64,000 bases of DNA from Hydrogenovibrio sp965140365. GTDB lineage: Bacteria; Pseudomonadota; Gammaproteobacteria; Thiomicrospirales; Thiomicrospiraceae. The DNA lies in assembly GCA_965140365.1 (NCBI GenBank), contig OZ223196.1, one strand, 5' to 3'. The position numbers and the translations under genes were made by a program. The notes under the pieces are model-generated. The model made no database searches. It saw nothing but the letters and a program-made list of their open reading frames with translations, and was not told where the DNA came from. Positions 8,962 to 17,483 of the stretch are shown here, piece by piece (the first letter of the stretch is position 1; each line of letters opens with the position of its first letter).

Positions 8962-9354
8962 ATGAAAAAACAATTATTAACCGTCTCATTCTGTGCCCTC
9001 ACCCTGGCCGGAACGCACGCTGCGCAAGCAGATGTTAAAACACCGACAGCCTCCGGCCAAGCGATGGCTTGGCAATGTGCACCTTGCCACGGCACCAACG
9101 GGCAGGAGCTACAAGAAGCCATGCCGCCGCTGGCGGGCATGTCGGTCGAACAATTCACCAAAGCGATGATTGCTTATCGTGAAGGCACTCGCCCGGCCGT
9201 CATTATGGATCGAGTCGCGCGCGGCTTCACCGATGAAGAAATCAAAGCCATGGCGGAATGGTTCGTCAAACAACCAATGAAACCTTGGGAAGAAACCAGT
9301 TTAAAAGAGTCGTTGGCGGCACAGAAAGCCGGTTCGACAGGAGGTCAAGAATGA
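8962..9354 (+). CDS. fccA: Monohaem cytochrome c, FccA-like subunit of sulfide dehydrogenase
   Basis: This 130-residue cytochrome has a signal peptide (MKKQLLTVSFCALTLAGTHAAQA) and one CxxCH site, CAPCHGTNG, near residues 37-41, with a likely methionine ligand in the later MPPLAGM or MKPWEE region. It is the haem subunit expected for flavocytochrome c sulfide dehydrogenase, shorter than dihaem FccA forms. The ATG at 8962 follows AAGGAGAAGACA. Its stop overlaps the start of the flavoprotein gene by four bases (ATGA), which supports one-to-one synthesis of the two subunits. Confidence 0.82.
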   Translation: MKKQLLTVSFCALTLAGTHAAQADVKTPTASGQAMAWQCAPCHGTNGQELQEAMPPLAGMSVEQFTKAMIAYREGTRPAVIMDRVARGFTDEEIKAMAEWFVKQPMKPWEETSLKESLAAQKAGSTGGQE

Positions 9355-10682
9355 GCCAATTAGAAAACATGACTTTCGATCGTAAAATCACACGACGCGA
9401 TCTGATCAAAGTGTTCGGTGCCGCGGCGGTTGCCGGCACCGGTATCTTCGGCGCAAGCAACAAAGCCTTCGCCAAATCCGCGCCGCACGTTGTGGTACTC
9501 GGCGGCGGTGTCGGCGGGTCCACTTTTGCGAAATACCTACGTTTCGCCGACCCGGACGTCAAAATCACCATCATCGAGCAAGACCCGGAATACATCACCT
9601 GCTTGCGAAGCAACGATGTTATTGCCGGCATGCACACACTGGATGACTTAACGTTCAACTTGGACACAATTAAGTCGAAGTACAACGTCAATGTCGTCAT
9701 CGACAAAGTGGTCGGTGCCGACTTCGACAAAAAAACCGTGCGTACCGAAAAAGGTCATAACTTCCAATACGACAAGTTGGTGGTCTCACCGGGTATCGAC
9801 TTCAAATTTGAAGATTATGAAGGTTACAATGCTGAATTAGCGGCAGGTGACTTCCCGCATGCTTACAAAGCAGGCCCTCAAACACTGAAATTACGAGACC
9901 AACTATTTGGCCTGAAAAAAGGCGGTGTCGCCATTATTTCACCACCACAAAACCCGTTCCGTTGCCCGCCTGGGCCCTATGAACGCGCGTCTTTCTTTGC
10001 AGAGCACTTCAAGAACTTCAACCCGACCGCCAAGCTGATCGTGTTGGACCCAAAAGAGCGTTTCACCAAAGACGTACCGTTCAAAAAAGCCTGGGAGCGC
10101 CTCTACGGTTACAAAACCGACAAGTCCTTGCTGGATTGGGTACCGGGTTCCGACGGCGGTAAAGTCATTGGCCTGGACGCCAAAAACAAAACGGTCATCA
10201 CCGAATTCGGTGAGTACAAAGCGGACATAATCAACATCATCCCGAACCAACGCGCCGGTAAACTGGCACAGAAGCTTGGTTTGACGGATCGTTCCGGTTG
10301 GTGCCCAATCAAACGTAACTCCTTCGAATCCACGATTCAAGAAGAGGTTTACGTTCTGGGCGACAGTAGCATCGCGGATGCGATGCCGAAATCCGGTTAC
10401 TCCGCCAACTCGCAGGCCAAAGTGTGTGCGCAAGCCGTGGCCGATACGTTGAAAGGGCATGAACTGCAAAAAGCCATTTACTCCAACGTCTGTTACAGCT
10501 TGGCTGGTCAGAACTACGGGGTATCCATTGCCGCCATCTATGAGGTACGTGACGGTTTGATTCAACCGAAAGGGAAATCGGCGGGTGTTTCACCGATTAC
10601 CGACAAACCGGCTCAGCCGATTCTCGAAGCCGTTTACCAAAAGAACTGGCAACGTGAATTTGTAAAAGACGTATTCTCTTGA
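9351..10682 (+). CDS. fccB: Sulfide dehydrogenase flavoprotein subunit, FccB
   Basis: This is the FAD subunit that oxidises sulfide to sulfur in the periplasm. The 443-residue protein starts with a twin-arginine signal (ITRRDLIKVFG near residues 12-22). The FAD-binding loop VVVLGGGVGG is near residue 47, and the second nucleotide-binding and C-terminal FCSD regions follow. The two cysteines expected to form the redox disulfide are in FRCPPGPYE and YSNVCYSLAG. The start at 9351 has AGGAGG upstream. It lies between the FccA-like and the c4-type cytochrome genes. Confidence 0.9.
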   Translation: MSQLENMTFDRKITRRDLIKVFGAAAVAGTGIFGASNKAFAKSAPHVVVLGGGVGGSTFAKYLRFADPDVKITIIEQDPEYITCLRSNDVIAGMHTLDDLTFNLDTIKSKYNVNVVIDKVVGADFDKKTVRTEKGHNFQYDKLVVSPGIDFKFEDYEGYNAELAAGDFPHAYKAGPQTLKLRDQLFGLKKGGVAIISPPQNPFRCPPGPYERASFFAEHFKNFNPTAKLIVLDPKERFTKDVPFKKAWERLYGYKTDKSLLDWVPGSDGGKVIGLDAKNKTVITEFGEYKADIINIIPNQRAGKLAQKLGLTDRSGWCPIKRNSFESTIQEEVYVLGDSSIADAMPKSGYSANSQAKVCAQAVADTLKGHELQKAIYSNVCYSLAGQNYGVSIAAIYEVRDGLIQPKGKSAGVSPITDKPAQPILEAVYQKNWQREFVKDVFS

Positions 10683-10703
10683 TAAAGGTGTGAGGTAATA
10701 ACT

Positions 10704-11417
10704 ATGTTAAAACGAACTTTAATTTCCGCCTGCACAGCCGCCTTTATCGGATTCAGCGGTATGGCCTTAGCCGGCGGCCATGACGAGAAGCCCGAGGCCA
10801 GTCCTTGGACCAACTTCACGTTGCAAAATACGCTCAACAAAATGCCAGCCGGAAACGCAACTAATGGTGAAAAAGTAAACCATCAATGGATGTGTGCGGC
10901 TTGTCACGGTGAAACAGGGAAATCCCCTTCCCGCAACTACCCATCACTCAATGGGATGCCGGAAGAATACACCATCAAACAGATGCTGGATTATCGCGAC
11001 GGGCGTCGTTGGGAAAACTACAAACAAGCCAATATTATGGTGAAACTGGCGCAAAGCATGACCGACCAGGAAATTGCGGATATCGCGGCCTTCTATGCCA
11101 AACAACCGCTGACCAACTGGACAGAAAGCTCTGAAGCCGATCCTAAAATTGACCGTTTGGTGCGTAAAGGGGATGTTAATCGTATGATTACGCCTTGTGC
11201 CTCCTGCCACGGTGTACACGGCGAAGGCCACGGCATCGTTCCGTCCTTGGCCGGTCAGGTGCCGGAGTATTTTGTCCGCACCCTGAAAGCCTATCAGGAC
11301 GGCCAACGCCATAACGACGTCCACCAAGGGATGTCGCAATTCACCCACGACCTGACCGATGAAGAAATTCAAGGTCTGGCGGATTACTACGCGGCCATGC
11401 CGGCCGTTAAGGAGTAA
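10704..11417 (+). CDS. Dihaem cytochrome c4-type protein
   Basis: The 237-residue product has a signal peptide ending near ALAGG and two cytochrome c domains, with haem sites CAACHGETG (near residue 60) and CASCHGVHG (near residue 165). The two halves share SLNGMPEEY/SLAGQVPEY and a later methionine, as in cytochrome c4. It would carry electrons between the flavocytochrome and the membrane complex of the same operon. It is 21 bases after fccB and four bases before the small membrane peptide gene. Confidence 0.88.
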   Translation: MLKRTLISACTAAFIGFSGMALAGGHDEKPEASPWTNFTLQNTLNKMPAGNATNGEKVNHQWMCAACHGETGKSPSRNYPSLNGMPEEYTIKQMLDYRDGRRWENYKQANIMVKLAQSMTDQEIADIAAFYAKQPLTNWTESSEADPKIDRLVRKGDVNRMITPCASCHGVHGEGHGIVPSLAGQVPEYFVRTLKAYQDGQRHNDVHQGMSQFTHDLTDEEIQGLADYYAAMPAVKE

Positions 11418-11421
11418 TGAC

Positions 11422-11520
11422 ATGAATGGCATTAAAGCAATTATCTGGGGCTTGATTTTGACCTTCGGTTCCGTCGCACTCATGTGGTGGCTGAGTACCA
11501 TCACTGTGGTCGCGGTTTAA
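11422..11520 (+). CDS. 32-residue single-helix membrane peptide, CydX-like position
   Basis: A short reading frame encodes MNGIKAIIWGLILTFGSVAL and a second hydrophobic half ending TTV-type residues, in total one membrane helix. GGAG lies seven bases before the ATG, and the stop is directly followed by the operon terminator, so it is placed as the last gene of the operon. Cytochrome bd oxidases often have such a small helix subunit (CydX/CbdX); by analogy this may be a small subunit of the CydA-like complex. The analogy rests on size and position, not on sequence identity. Confidence 0.65.
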   Translation: MNGIKAIIWGLILTFGSVALMWWLSTITVVAV

Positions 11521-11543
11521 GCCCAAACCACTCTCCTCAGCCG

Positions 11544-11578
11544 ACCTCCCTTTTCAGGATGAAAACGGGAGGTTTTTT
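11544..11578 (+). terminator. Intrinsic terminator of the respiratory operon
   Basis: The stem ACCTCCC-TTTTC / GAAAAC-GGGAGGT with a four-base loop is followed by six T. It lies 24 bases after the small peptide gene. Confidence 0.9.
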
Positions 11579-11691
11579 ATTTTCTCTCCAACATTATTAG
11601 TGGACCGCCCGGCAAACGTTTCTTCGAGTTTCGTCAAACGTCTGAACGCGTTACAATAACGTCTTTCAAATTCAATTCGAACCTGCGCCCC

Positions 11692-12915
11692 ATGCCATCT
11701 CTTTCATCATCCAATCACTCTACAGCCAACTTATCACCGATGTTTTTAATTGTGATCGTCGCCATGATCGGCATGCTCGCGCCCTTCACCATTGACACCT
11801 ATCTGCCCTCTTTTCCAGCCATTGAAGCCGAACTGTCCGCGAACCGGGATTTGCTTTCACAGACATTGGCCATCTACCTTATCAGCTTCGCATTGGCAAC
11901 GCTGTTCTGGGGGCCGATGGCTGACCGTTGGGGGCGCAAACCGATTATTCTCATCAGCCTGGTCGGTTATTTGGCCGCTTCCATTCTCAGCGCCTTGGCA
12001 CAGAGCATCGAAACCCTGTTGCTGGGTCGCGCCTTGCAAGGCACCATGTTGGCGGGCAGCCTAGTGGCCAGCCGCGCCATGTTACGAGACTTCTTCCAGG
12101 GCGATGAGGCACAAAAGGCCATGGCGTTAATGATGATGTTGTTCACCGCAGCCCCAGCATTGGCACCGATTATCGGCGGTTGGCTGGAAATACACCTGGG
12201 CTGGCGCTCGGTGTTTTATTTTCTGGCAATTTACAGCGTCATCATCATTATGCTGTTTTCCTTTCGGGTGAAGGAATCGCAATCCCCCGAACACGTGCAA
12301 TCCATTCACCCGCTTCGCATCCTCCAAGGCTACTGGCAAAGTCTGGTGCATCCACAGTTCTTGCGACTGGTGGCCGCACAAGGGTTTATTATCGGCGGGT
12401 TCTTTATCTATGTCGCCGGTGCCGCCAGCGTGGTGTTCGATCACCTAAAGCTCGGCCAGCAAGATTTTTGGATACTGTTTGTGCCGGTGGTGTCCGGTGT
12501 GTTGATCGGCTCCATTCTTATTCACCGTCTCACCGACCGTTTTAAAGCCACCACCTTAATCAATGTCGCCTTTGCTCTGGCGAGCCTGGCGGTCATCATC
12601 AACCTTTTCTTTGAAAGCTTCTTGCCGGTTCAAGCCTGGCTGGTGATTGCCCCACTAGTGCTCTATTCATTCGCGTTTGCCATGGCGAACCCCGGCCTCA
12701 GTTTGGTGGCACTGGATTGCTTGCCAAGCCAACGCGGTTTGGCCAGTTCGGTGCAAAGTCTCTTTCAAATGGGGATGGCGGGATTGGTGGCCGCGCTCGT
12801 CGTGCCGTATGTGCAACACAGTTTGCAATGGATGGCGATATCGCAAGCGATACTGGTGATGCTGGCGCTGTTGCTCTGGCTGAGTGTGCGCCGTCAGATT
12901 CAAACCACAGCCTGA
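11692..12915 (+). CDS. Bcr/CflA family MFS drug exporter
   Basis: This 407-residue protein has twelve predicted membrane helices and MFS signatures: FTIDTYLPSFPAIEAEL at the first helix (typical of the Bcr/CflA group), GPMADRWGRKPIIL for the loop 2-3 motif, and LGRALQGTMLAG. The role is proton-driven efflux of small molecules; the substrate is unknown. It is a single gene downstream of the respiratory operon terminator and convergent with the RDD gene. Confidence 0.88.
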   Translation: MPSLSSSNHSTANLSPMFLIVIVAMIGMLAPFTIDTYLPSFPAIEAELSANRDLLSQTLAIYLISFALATLFWGPMADRWGRKPIILISLVGYLAASILSALAQSIETLLLGRALQGTMLAGSLVASRAMLRDFFQGDEAQKAMALMMMLFTAAPALAPIIGGWLEIHLGWRSVFYFLAIYSVIIIMLFSFRVKESQSPEHVQSIHPLRILQGYWQSLVHPQFLRLVAAQGFIIGGFFIYVAGAASVVFDHLKLGQQDFWILFVPVVSGVLIGSILIHRLTDRFKATTLINVAFALASLAVIINLFFESFLPVQAWLVIAPLVLYSFAFAMANPGLSLVALDCLPSQRGLASSVQSLFQMGMAGLVAALVVPYVQHSLQWMAISQAILVMLALLLWLSVRRQIQTTA

Positions 12916-12943
12916 ACGGCATCATACCTTGTCAGAAACAAAA

Positions 12944-12961
12944 ACGCCCAGGCCTGGTGAG
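12944..12961 (-). terminator. Palindrome hairpin between convergent genes
   Basis: A copy of CCAGGCCTGG (12948-12957) with short flanking pairs is followed on the minus strand by GGGCGTTTTTG. It lies 28 bases after the RDD gene stop and is a plausible terminator for it. Confidence 0.55.
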
Positions 12962-12988
12962 AATAAAGAGTGTGAAGTTGTCTGGCTT

Positions 12989-13513
12989 TTAACGCTGATT
13001 AACGACCAAGGTGCGCGCCAGAATATCGTGCAACCCTTGTTTGCGGGCCGTAAAAGCAATCATCAGGAAACCGATCATCAACAAAATCGCTGATAGGTAT
13101 TTTCCAAAAAAGCGCCCGGTGGCGCGCAGAAACGAAATGCGCTGACCATCGTAATCCGTGACTTTAATGCCCAGCGCCATCTTGCCCAACGTACCTTGTT
13201 TCGACGACGACTCCATCAAGGCAAAATAACCCCAAGTAATCAGAATCGAAATCAAATCAATCGAATTGTCGTATTCCTCCATCGGCACTTCCTGATTCAA
13301 GTCCACCAAGCCCATCAAGGCTAGGGCAAAACCGATAATGACGAACACAAACGAAATCACCACAAAGTCGATGATATACGCCGCCAAACGCTTCCAGAAC
13401 CCGGCGTACCGGACTTCTGCTTCCACTTCCGCTTTCAAAGCCGTTTCCGGTTCGGTCACGGGCGTGGCTTCATTTTCCACCATGGGTTGAATGTCTTCCT
13501 GCTTCTTATCCAT
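12989..13513 (-). CDS. RDD family membrane protein
   Basis: The 174-residue product has a hydrophilic acidic N-terminus (residues 1-40) followed by the RDD domain: RYAGFWKRLAAYIIDFVVISF, a second hydrophobic segment, a third near GYFALMESSSKQGTLGKMALG, and FGKYLSAILLMIGF. The RDD family is of unknown or transport-related function. I placed the start at the ATG at 13513, which follows AAAGGA; a longer frame to 13579 only adds a repetitive lysine/proline tail that overlaps the upstream gene. Confidence 0.82.
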   Translation of the reverse strand: MDKKQEDIQPMVENEATPVTEPETALKAEVEAEVRYAGFWKRLAAYIIDFVVISFVFVIIGFALALMGLVDLNQEVPMEEYDNSIDLISILITWGYFALMESSSKQGTLGKMALGIKVTDYDGQRISFLRATGRFFGKYLSAILLMIGFLMIAFTARKQGLHDILARTLVVNQR

Positions 13514-13568
13514 ACTGCGTCCTTTCCTGGGTTTCACTTTAGGTTTGAATTTAGGTTTGAAATCTGAA

Positions 13569-14330
13569 TTAAAACGCAATCAGCGCCGCGCCATTTTCCT
13601 TCAACCACTGTTTATGGGTCTCGAAATCCGGGCAATGTCGCGCCACCAACGCCCAGTAATCGGCGGAATGATTCGGGTGAATCAAATGACACAATTCATG
13701 CTGAATCACATAATCCACCACGTCCTTCGGAGCCATCGCCAACCGCCAGTTGAACTGCACACGCCCGTCGGAGTAACAGCTTCCCCAACGGGATTTGTAA
13801 TTGCGAATCGTCACCTCAGAAGGTTGCACCCCAATTTGCTCGGCAAACATCTGCAAACGCGGTTCCAGATAGGTTTGCAGTTGCTCGCTGAAAAACTGCA
13901 CCACTTTTTTGCGTTGCGTGGCTTGCGGGTCCTTCAAAGCACGGGCGGTTTTCATATACGCCATCAAATGCGCCCCGTCCAGTGCCACCGACAGGGTTTT
14001 CACTTGGGTGTGGTGATCTTCTTTGAACAGAATTTTTTCGCCGAACAGCAACAGCTCATGCCCGTTTTTCAACAACAGACGTTTCGGCATTTCCGCCTGA
14101 TGCTTGCGGATTTGCTGCAACAGCCAATCCCGCTCGTTTTCGATCAGGGATTCAATTGTCGCTTCGGAGAATTGTTTCGGCACCATCAGGGCGATGCGGT
14201 CGGGTTCGACTTTCAGAGCAATCGAACCGCGGCGGGTGGTTTTGACCACCTCGATTGTTTCAGTATCCAATTGTAATGTTTGCACTCGGCTGAACCATCT
14301 TTGATGACAATGCGACAAATTGTACTGCAA
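13569..14330 (-). CDS. DUF45/YgjP-type metallopeptidase
   Basis: This protein (up to 253 residues) carries the zinc-peptidase motif HELCHLIHPNHSADYW in its last quarter and the family signature RNYKSRWGSCYSDGRVQFNWRL just before it. This is the YgjP/SprT-related M48-like group of cytoplasmic peptidases. The start is uncertain: the frame opens with a TTG at 14330 without a clear ribosome site, and a GTG at 14285 is an alternative. It is divergent from the pseudouridine synthase gene by about 70 bases. Confidence 0.85.
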   Translation of the reverse strand: MQYNLSHCHQRWFSRVQTLQLDTETIEVVKTTRRGSIALKVEPDRIALMVPKQFSEATIESLIENERDWLLQQIRKHQAEMPKRLLLKNGHELLLFGEKILFKEDHHTQVKTLSVALDGAHLMAYMKTARALKDPQATQRKKVVQFFSEQLQTYLEPRLQMFAEQIGVQPSEVTIRNYKSRWGSCYSDGRVQFNWRLAMAPKDVVDYVIQHELCHLIHPNHSADYWALVARHCPDFETHKQWLKENGAALIAF

Positions 14331-14399
14331 AAACCGTCGATGCTGGACAATTTACCGATGAAGCCACCGCAAGTCATGAGAATCCCGTAAAATATTCCC

Positions 14400-15365
14400 A
14401 TGACCACGACACCCGACATCGAAAACGCCACCGAAACACCGATTGAATGCCACTTTACGCTGGCGCAGGCACAATCGCTTCTGGACGCCTTGCAAACGCA
14501 TTTGCCCAACGGCGTGGCTTTTTCCAATCAAGCTTTAAAACGCTTTTGCCAGCAAGGCGCCGTCTGGGTGGCCGAACCGTTAAAAAAACCTGACGCCGAC
14601 AGCGAAACCCCAAAATTAACCCGACCTGGCCGAATTCGCCGCGCCAAAAAAGTCCTCCCAGCCGGCAGCGAGGTGTCGTTTTACTACAATCCGGCGGTAT
14701 TGAACAGCGAGATTCCCTCGCCAGTATTGATCGCGGACGAACAGACATACAGCGTTTGGTACAAACCCAAAGGCGTGCTATCGCAAGGTTCGAAATGGGG
14801 CGACCACACCACCCTGTACCGCTGGGTGGAAAGCGAATACCGTTTCGAGCAGGCACCCCAGCAACGCCCCTGCTGGCCGATTCACCGTCTCGACAAAGCC
14901 ACCGACGGCCTGATGCTGTTGGCGCACAATAAGAAAACCGCCCAACAACTCGCACACCGTTTTGAACGAGCGAACGCCAAGGACGAACTGGATGAGCCGC
15001 GACAACCGCACATTCGTAAAATCTACCAGGCCTGGGTAAAAGGGGAATTTCCGCCGGACACCGTCACATTGGATGCCCCGATTGACGGCAAAGCCGCGCG
15101 CAGTCATGTCACGCGGCTGGCCTATGATGCCGAACGACAGCAAAGCCGGGTGGAAGTGAGCATCGACACCGGCCGCAAACACCAGATTCGCATTCATCTG
15201 GCGCAGGCCGGTTTTCCGATTATCGGCGACCGTCTGCATGGCGAAGCCGACGAAAACACGCCGGACTTACAACTCACCGCCGTGCGCTTGACACTGCTTT
15301 CCGAAAACGGTGAAGTTGAACAGGGTTACCGTTTGCCGGATGCGCTCAATACACTGATGGCTTAG
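14400..15365 (+). CDS. RluA-family RNA pseudouridine synthase
   Basis: This 321-residue enzyme isomerises specific uridines in rRNA or tRNA. The catalytic motif HRLDKATDGLMLL (near residues 163-175) contains the conserved aspartate, and the later GRKHQIRIHLAQAGFPIIGDRLHG block is typical for RluA relatives. An N-terminal part of about 90 residues may be an S4-like RNA-binding region. It carries a copy of the CCAGGCCTGG palindrome (15026) that encodes Gln-Ala-Trp. The exact target base cannot be told. Confidence 0.88.
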   Translation: MTTTPDIENATETPIECHFTLAQAQSLLDALQTHLPNGVAFSNQALKRFCQQGAVWVAEPLKKPDADSETPKLTRPGRIRRAKKVLPAGSEVSFYYNPAVLNSEIPSPVLIADEQTYSVWYKPKGVLSQGSKWGDHTTLYRWVESEYRFEQAPQQRPCWPIHRLDKATDGLMLLAHNKKTAQQLAHRFERANAKDELDEPRQPHIRKIYQAWVKGEFPPDTVTLDAPIDGKAARSHVTRLAYDAERQQSRVEVSIDTGRKHQIRIHLAQAGFPIIGDRLHGEADENTPDLQLTAVRLTLLSENGEVEQGYRLPDALNTLMA

Positions 15366-15385
15366 AATGCCAGTTTAGCCGATGA

Positions 15386-15544
15386 TTATTCTTTAACTTT
15401 TTCCGCTTCGCGGCTCAGTTCCTGATGCGACTCCTTAGCCGCTTCCTTTTGATATTCTTTCTGATAGGCGCGTTCTTCCGCCGTCGAACAACCGTTCAAC
15501 ACAAACACCGCCCCCAACACCAAACTCAACCACGCTAATTTCAT
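15386..15544 (-). CDS. Small lipoprotein
   Basis: A 52-residue reading frame starts at an ATG preceded by AAGGAG and begins with a signal peptide and lipobox (VFVLNGCSTAEE; lipidated Cys19). The mature part is about 34 residues, highly charged and probably helical (repeats of KEYQKEAAKES type). It is probably anchored in a membrane facing the periplasm. I know no function. It lies between convergent and divergent neighbours as a single gene. Confidence 0.7.
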   Translation of the reverse strand: MKLAWLSLVLGAVFVLNGCSTAEERAYQKEYQKEAAKESHQELSREAEKVKE

Positions 15545-15710
15545 CGCCTTCTCCTTTCCTGTTCAGCGTCGCGAAAACGTCACCGAGGTCTCTGCATGAG
15601 TCACATTATTTGCAGATTCCGACGCTTTCAACGTGTATCCTAATTTCGATTGTTCTAAAATAGACGTAATCCAATATACCCGATAAGACCACACATGCAA
15701 AGGAGCTTTC

Positions 15711-17483
15711 ATGTCGGATAACGCCACGTCTTCGCCGCCCCCCAAAGCCAGCGCCCAACCGCGCAACACTCTGGCGGTATCCATTTCCGGCTCCGGCGGC
15801 ACCGGGGCCGTCACCGTCGGGTTGATTCTGCTGGACGCGGTGGCCAAGGCCGGTTTTTACGGCGTGATGAACCGCTCCTTCGGCCCGCAGATTCGCGGCG
15901 GCGAATCTGCCGTGATGTTGCACTTTTCCGACCGGCCCATCGAAACCCTTGCCGAATTCTCTCACCTGCATCTGGCATTGGATTGGTTAAAGTTCGAACG
16001 TTTCCACGATGAAATCCCGCTGACCTCGGACAGTCTGGTGATTTACGACAACAGCCGTGAAAAACCACCAGGCCTGGTAGAAAGTACCGGTGCTACCTTA
16101 ATTGGTGTCGCCTTGCAGGAAGCCGTGCGCAACCTCAAGGGCAGCCGCATCAATATGTTCGCGCTCGGCATTCTCGCCCAGCAAATCGGCCTGTCGTTGG
16201 ACACCCTGGAAGCGGCCTTGCGCAAAACCCTCGGCAAAAAAGGCGACGAAGTCGTCCAGCAATCGCTGGAAGCCGTCAAAATCGGCACCACTCTGGTCGA
16301 GGAAACACCCTATCGCCGTCTGCCGGATTGGACGCCCACCAACACGCCACGCTGGAACATCAGCGGCAACGAAGCCTGCGGCTTGGGCGCGCTGCGCGGC
16401 GGCTTAAAACTGGCCGCGGCTTATCCGATCACCCCCGCCACCGACATTGTCGAATACCTCGCGCCACGCATCGAACAACTGGGCGGCAATGTGCTGATTG
16501 CCGAAGACGAGCTCGCCGCCATGAACATGGTCATCGGCGGTTCCTTCGGCGGCTGGCCGAGCATGACCGCCACTTCCGGCCCCGGCTTTGCCTTGATGAC
16601 CGAAGCAATGGGCCTCGCCATTGCCAGCGAAACGCCCACGTTGGTGGTCACGGTGATGCGCGGCGGGCCGTCCACCGGCATTCCCACCAAGTCCGAACAA
16701 ACCGATTTGAACCAAGTGCTGTATGCTTTTCACGGCGAAGCGCCGCACGTGGTGGTGGCACCCTTGAACGTGCAGGAAATGGTGCCGATTTCGCAGTGGT
16801 CGCTCGGCCTAGCCGAAGCCCTGCAAACATTGGTGGTGGAAGTCACCGACCAACACTTAGGGCAATGCCGCGCCATTATCGACCCGGTGCCGCCACAGGA
16901 TTTCGGGTTGCAACGCAAAACCGCCACACCGCAGGAAGGCGCATATCGTCGATACCAACTGACCGAAGACGCCATTTCACCGATTGCCTGGCCGGGCATG
17001 CCGGACACCCAATACACCGCCGATGGATTAGAACACACCGAAGTCGGCGTGCCGTCATCAATGGCTTCCGACCATTCGGAACAACTGGCGAAACGCGCCC
17101 GCAAAATCGCCGAGTTCGATTACGGCGACCGATGGGCCAGCCTCGACCTGCCGCCGAAAACCAAAACCGTTATCATCACCTGGGGGTCCAGTTATGAAGC
17201 GGTGCGCGTGGCCATCGACAACCTGAATGCCAACGGCGCCAATATCGGTTTAATCGCTTTGCGCCTGTTAATGCCACTGCAAACCAACGTCCTGAAAAAA
17301 CACCTCAAAGGCAACCAGGTCATCATCATCGAACAAAACGCCAGCGGCCAGTTGTATCATTACCTGCTGTCGCAAAGTGCGATTCCGGTCAAAGCCGTTT
17401 CCATCGCCGAAGCCGGGCCGATTCTGTTCAATCCCGCCCGTGTCGAACACCACTTGACCGCCTGTCTGGAGAAAACCAAATGA
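15711..17483 (+). CDS. korA: 2-oxoacid:ferredoxin oxidoreductase, fused gamma-alpha subunit (2-oxoglutarate type)
   Basis: This 590-residue protein fuses the gamma domain (residues 20-200, with SISGSGGTGAVTVG and RSFGPQIRGGES) to the alpha pyrimidine-binding domain (from about residue 215, with AAYPITPATDIVEYL, EDELAAMNMVIGGSFGG and TSGPGFALM). It works with KorB to interconvert 2-oxoglutarate and succinyl-CoA with ferredoxin. Substrate is inferred from the two-subunit architecture. The ATG follows AAGGAG. It overlaps korB by four bases. It has a palindrome copy at 16068 encoding Pro-Gly-Leu. Confidence 0.88.
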   Translation: MSDNATSSPPPKASAQPRNTLAVSISGSGGTGAVTVGLILLDAVAKAGFYGVMNRSFGPQIRGGESAVMLHFSDRPIETLAEFSHLHLALDWLKFERFHDEIPLTSDSLVIYDNSREKPPGLVESTGATLIGVALQEAVRNLKGSRINMFALGILAQQIGLSLDTLEAALRKTLGKKGDEVVQQSLEAVKIGTTLVEETPYRRLPDWTPTNTPRWNISGNEACGLGALRGGLKLAAAYPITPATDIVEYLAPRIEQLGGNVLIAEDELAAMNMVIGGSFGGWPSMTATSGPGFALMTEAMGLAIASETPTLVVTVMRGGPSTGIPTKSEQTDLNQVLYAFHGEAPHVVVAPLNVQEMVPISQWSLGLAEALQTLVVEVTDQHLGQCRAIIDPVPPQDFGLQRKTATPQEGAYRRYQLTEDAISPIAWPGMPDTQYTADGLEHTEVGVPSSMASDHSEQLAKRARKIAEFDYGDRWASLDLPPKTKTVIITWGSSYEAVRVAIDNLNANGANIGLIALRLLMPLQTNVLKKHLKGNQVIIIEQNASGQLYHYLLSQSAIPVKAVSIAEAGPILFNPARVEHHLTACLEKTK

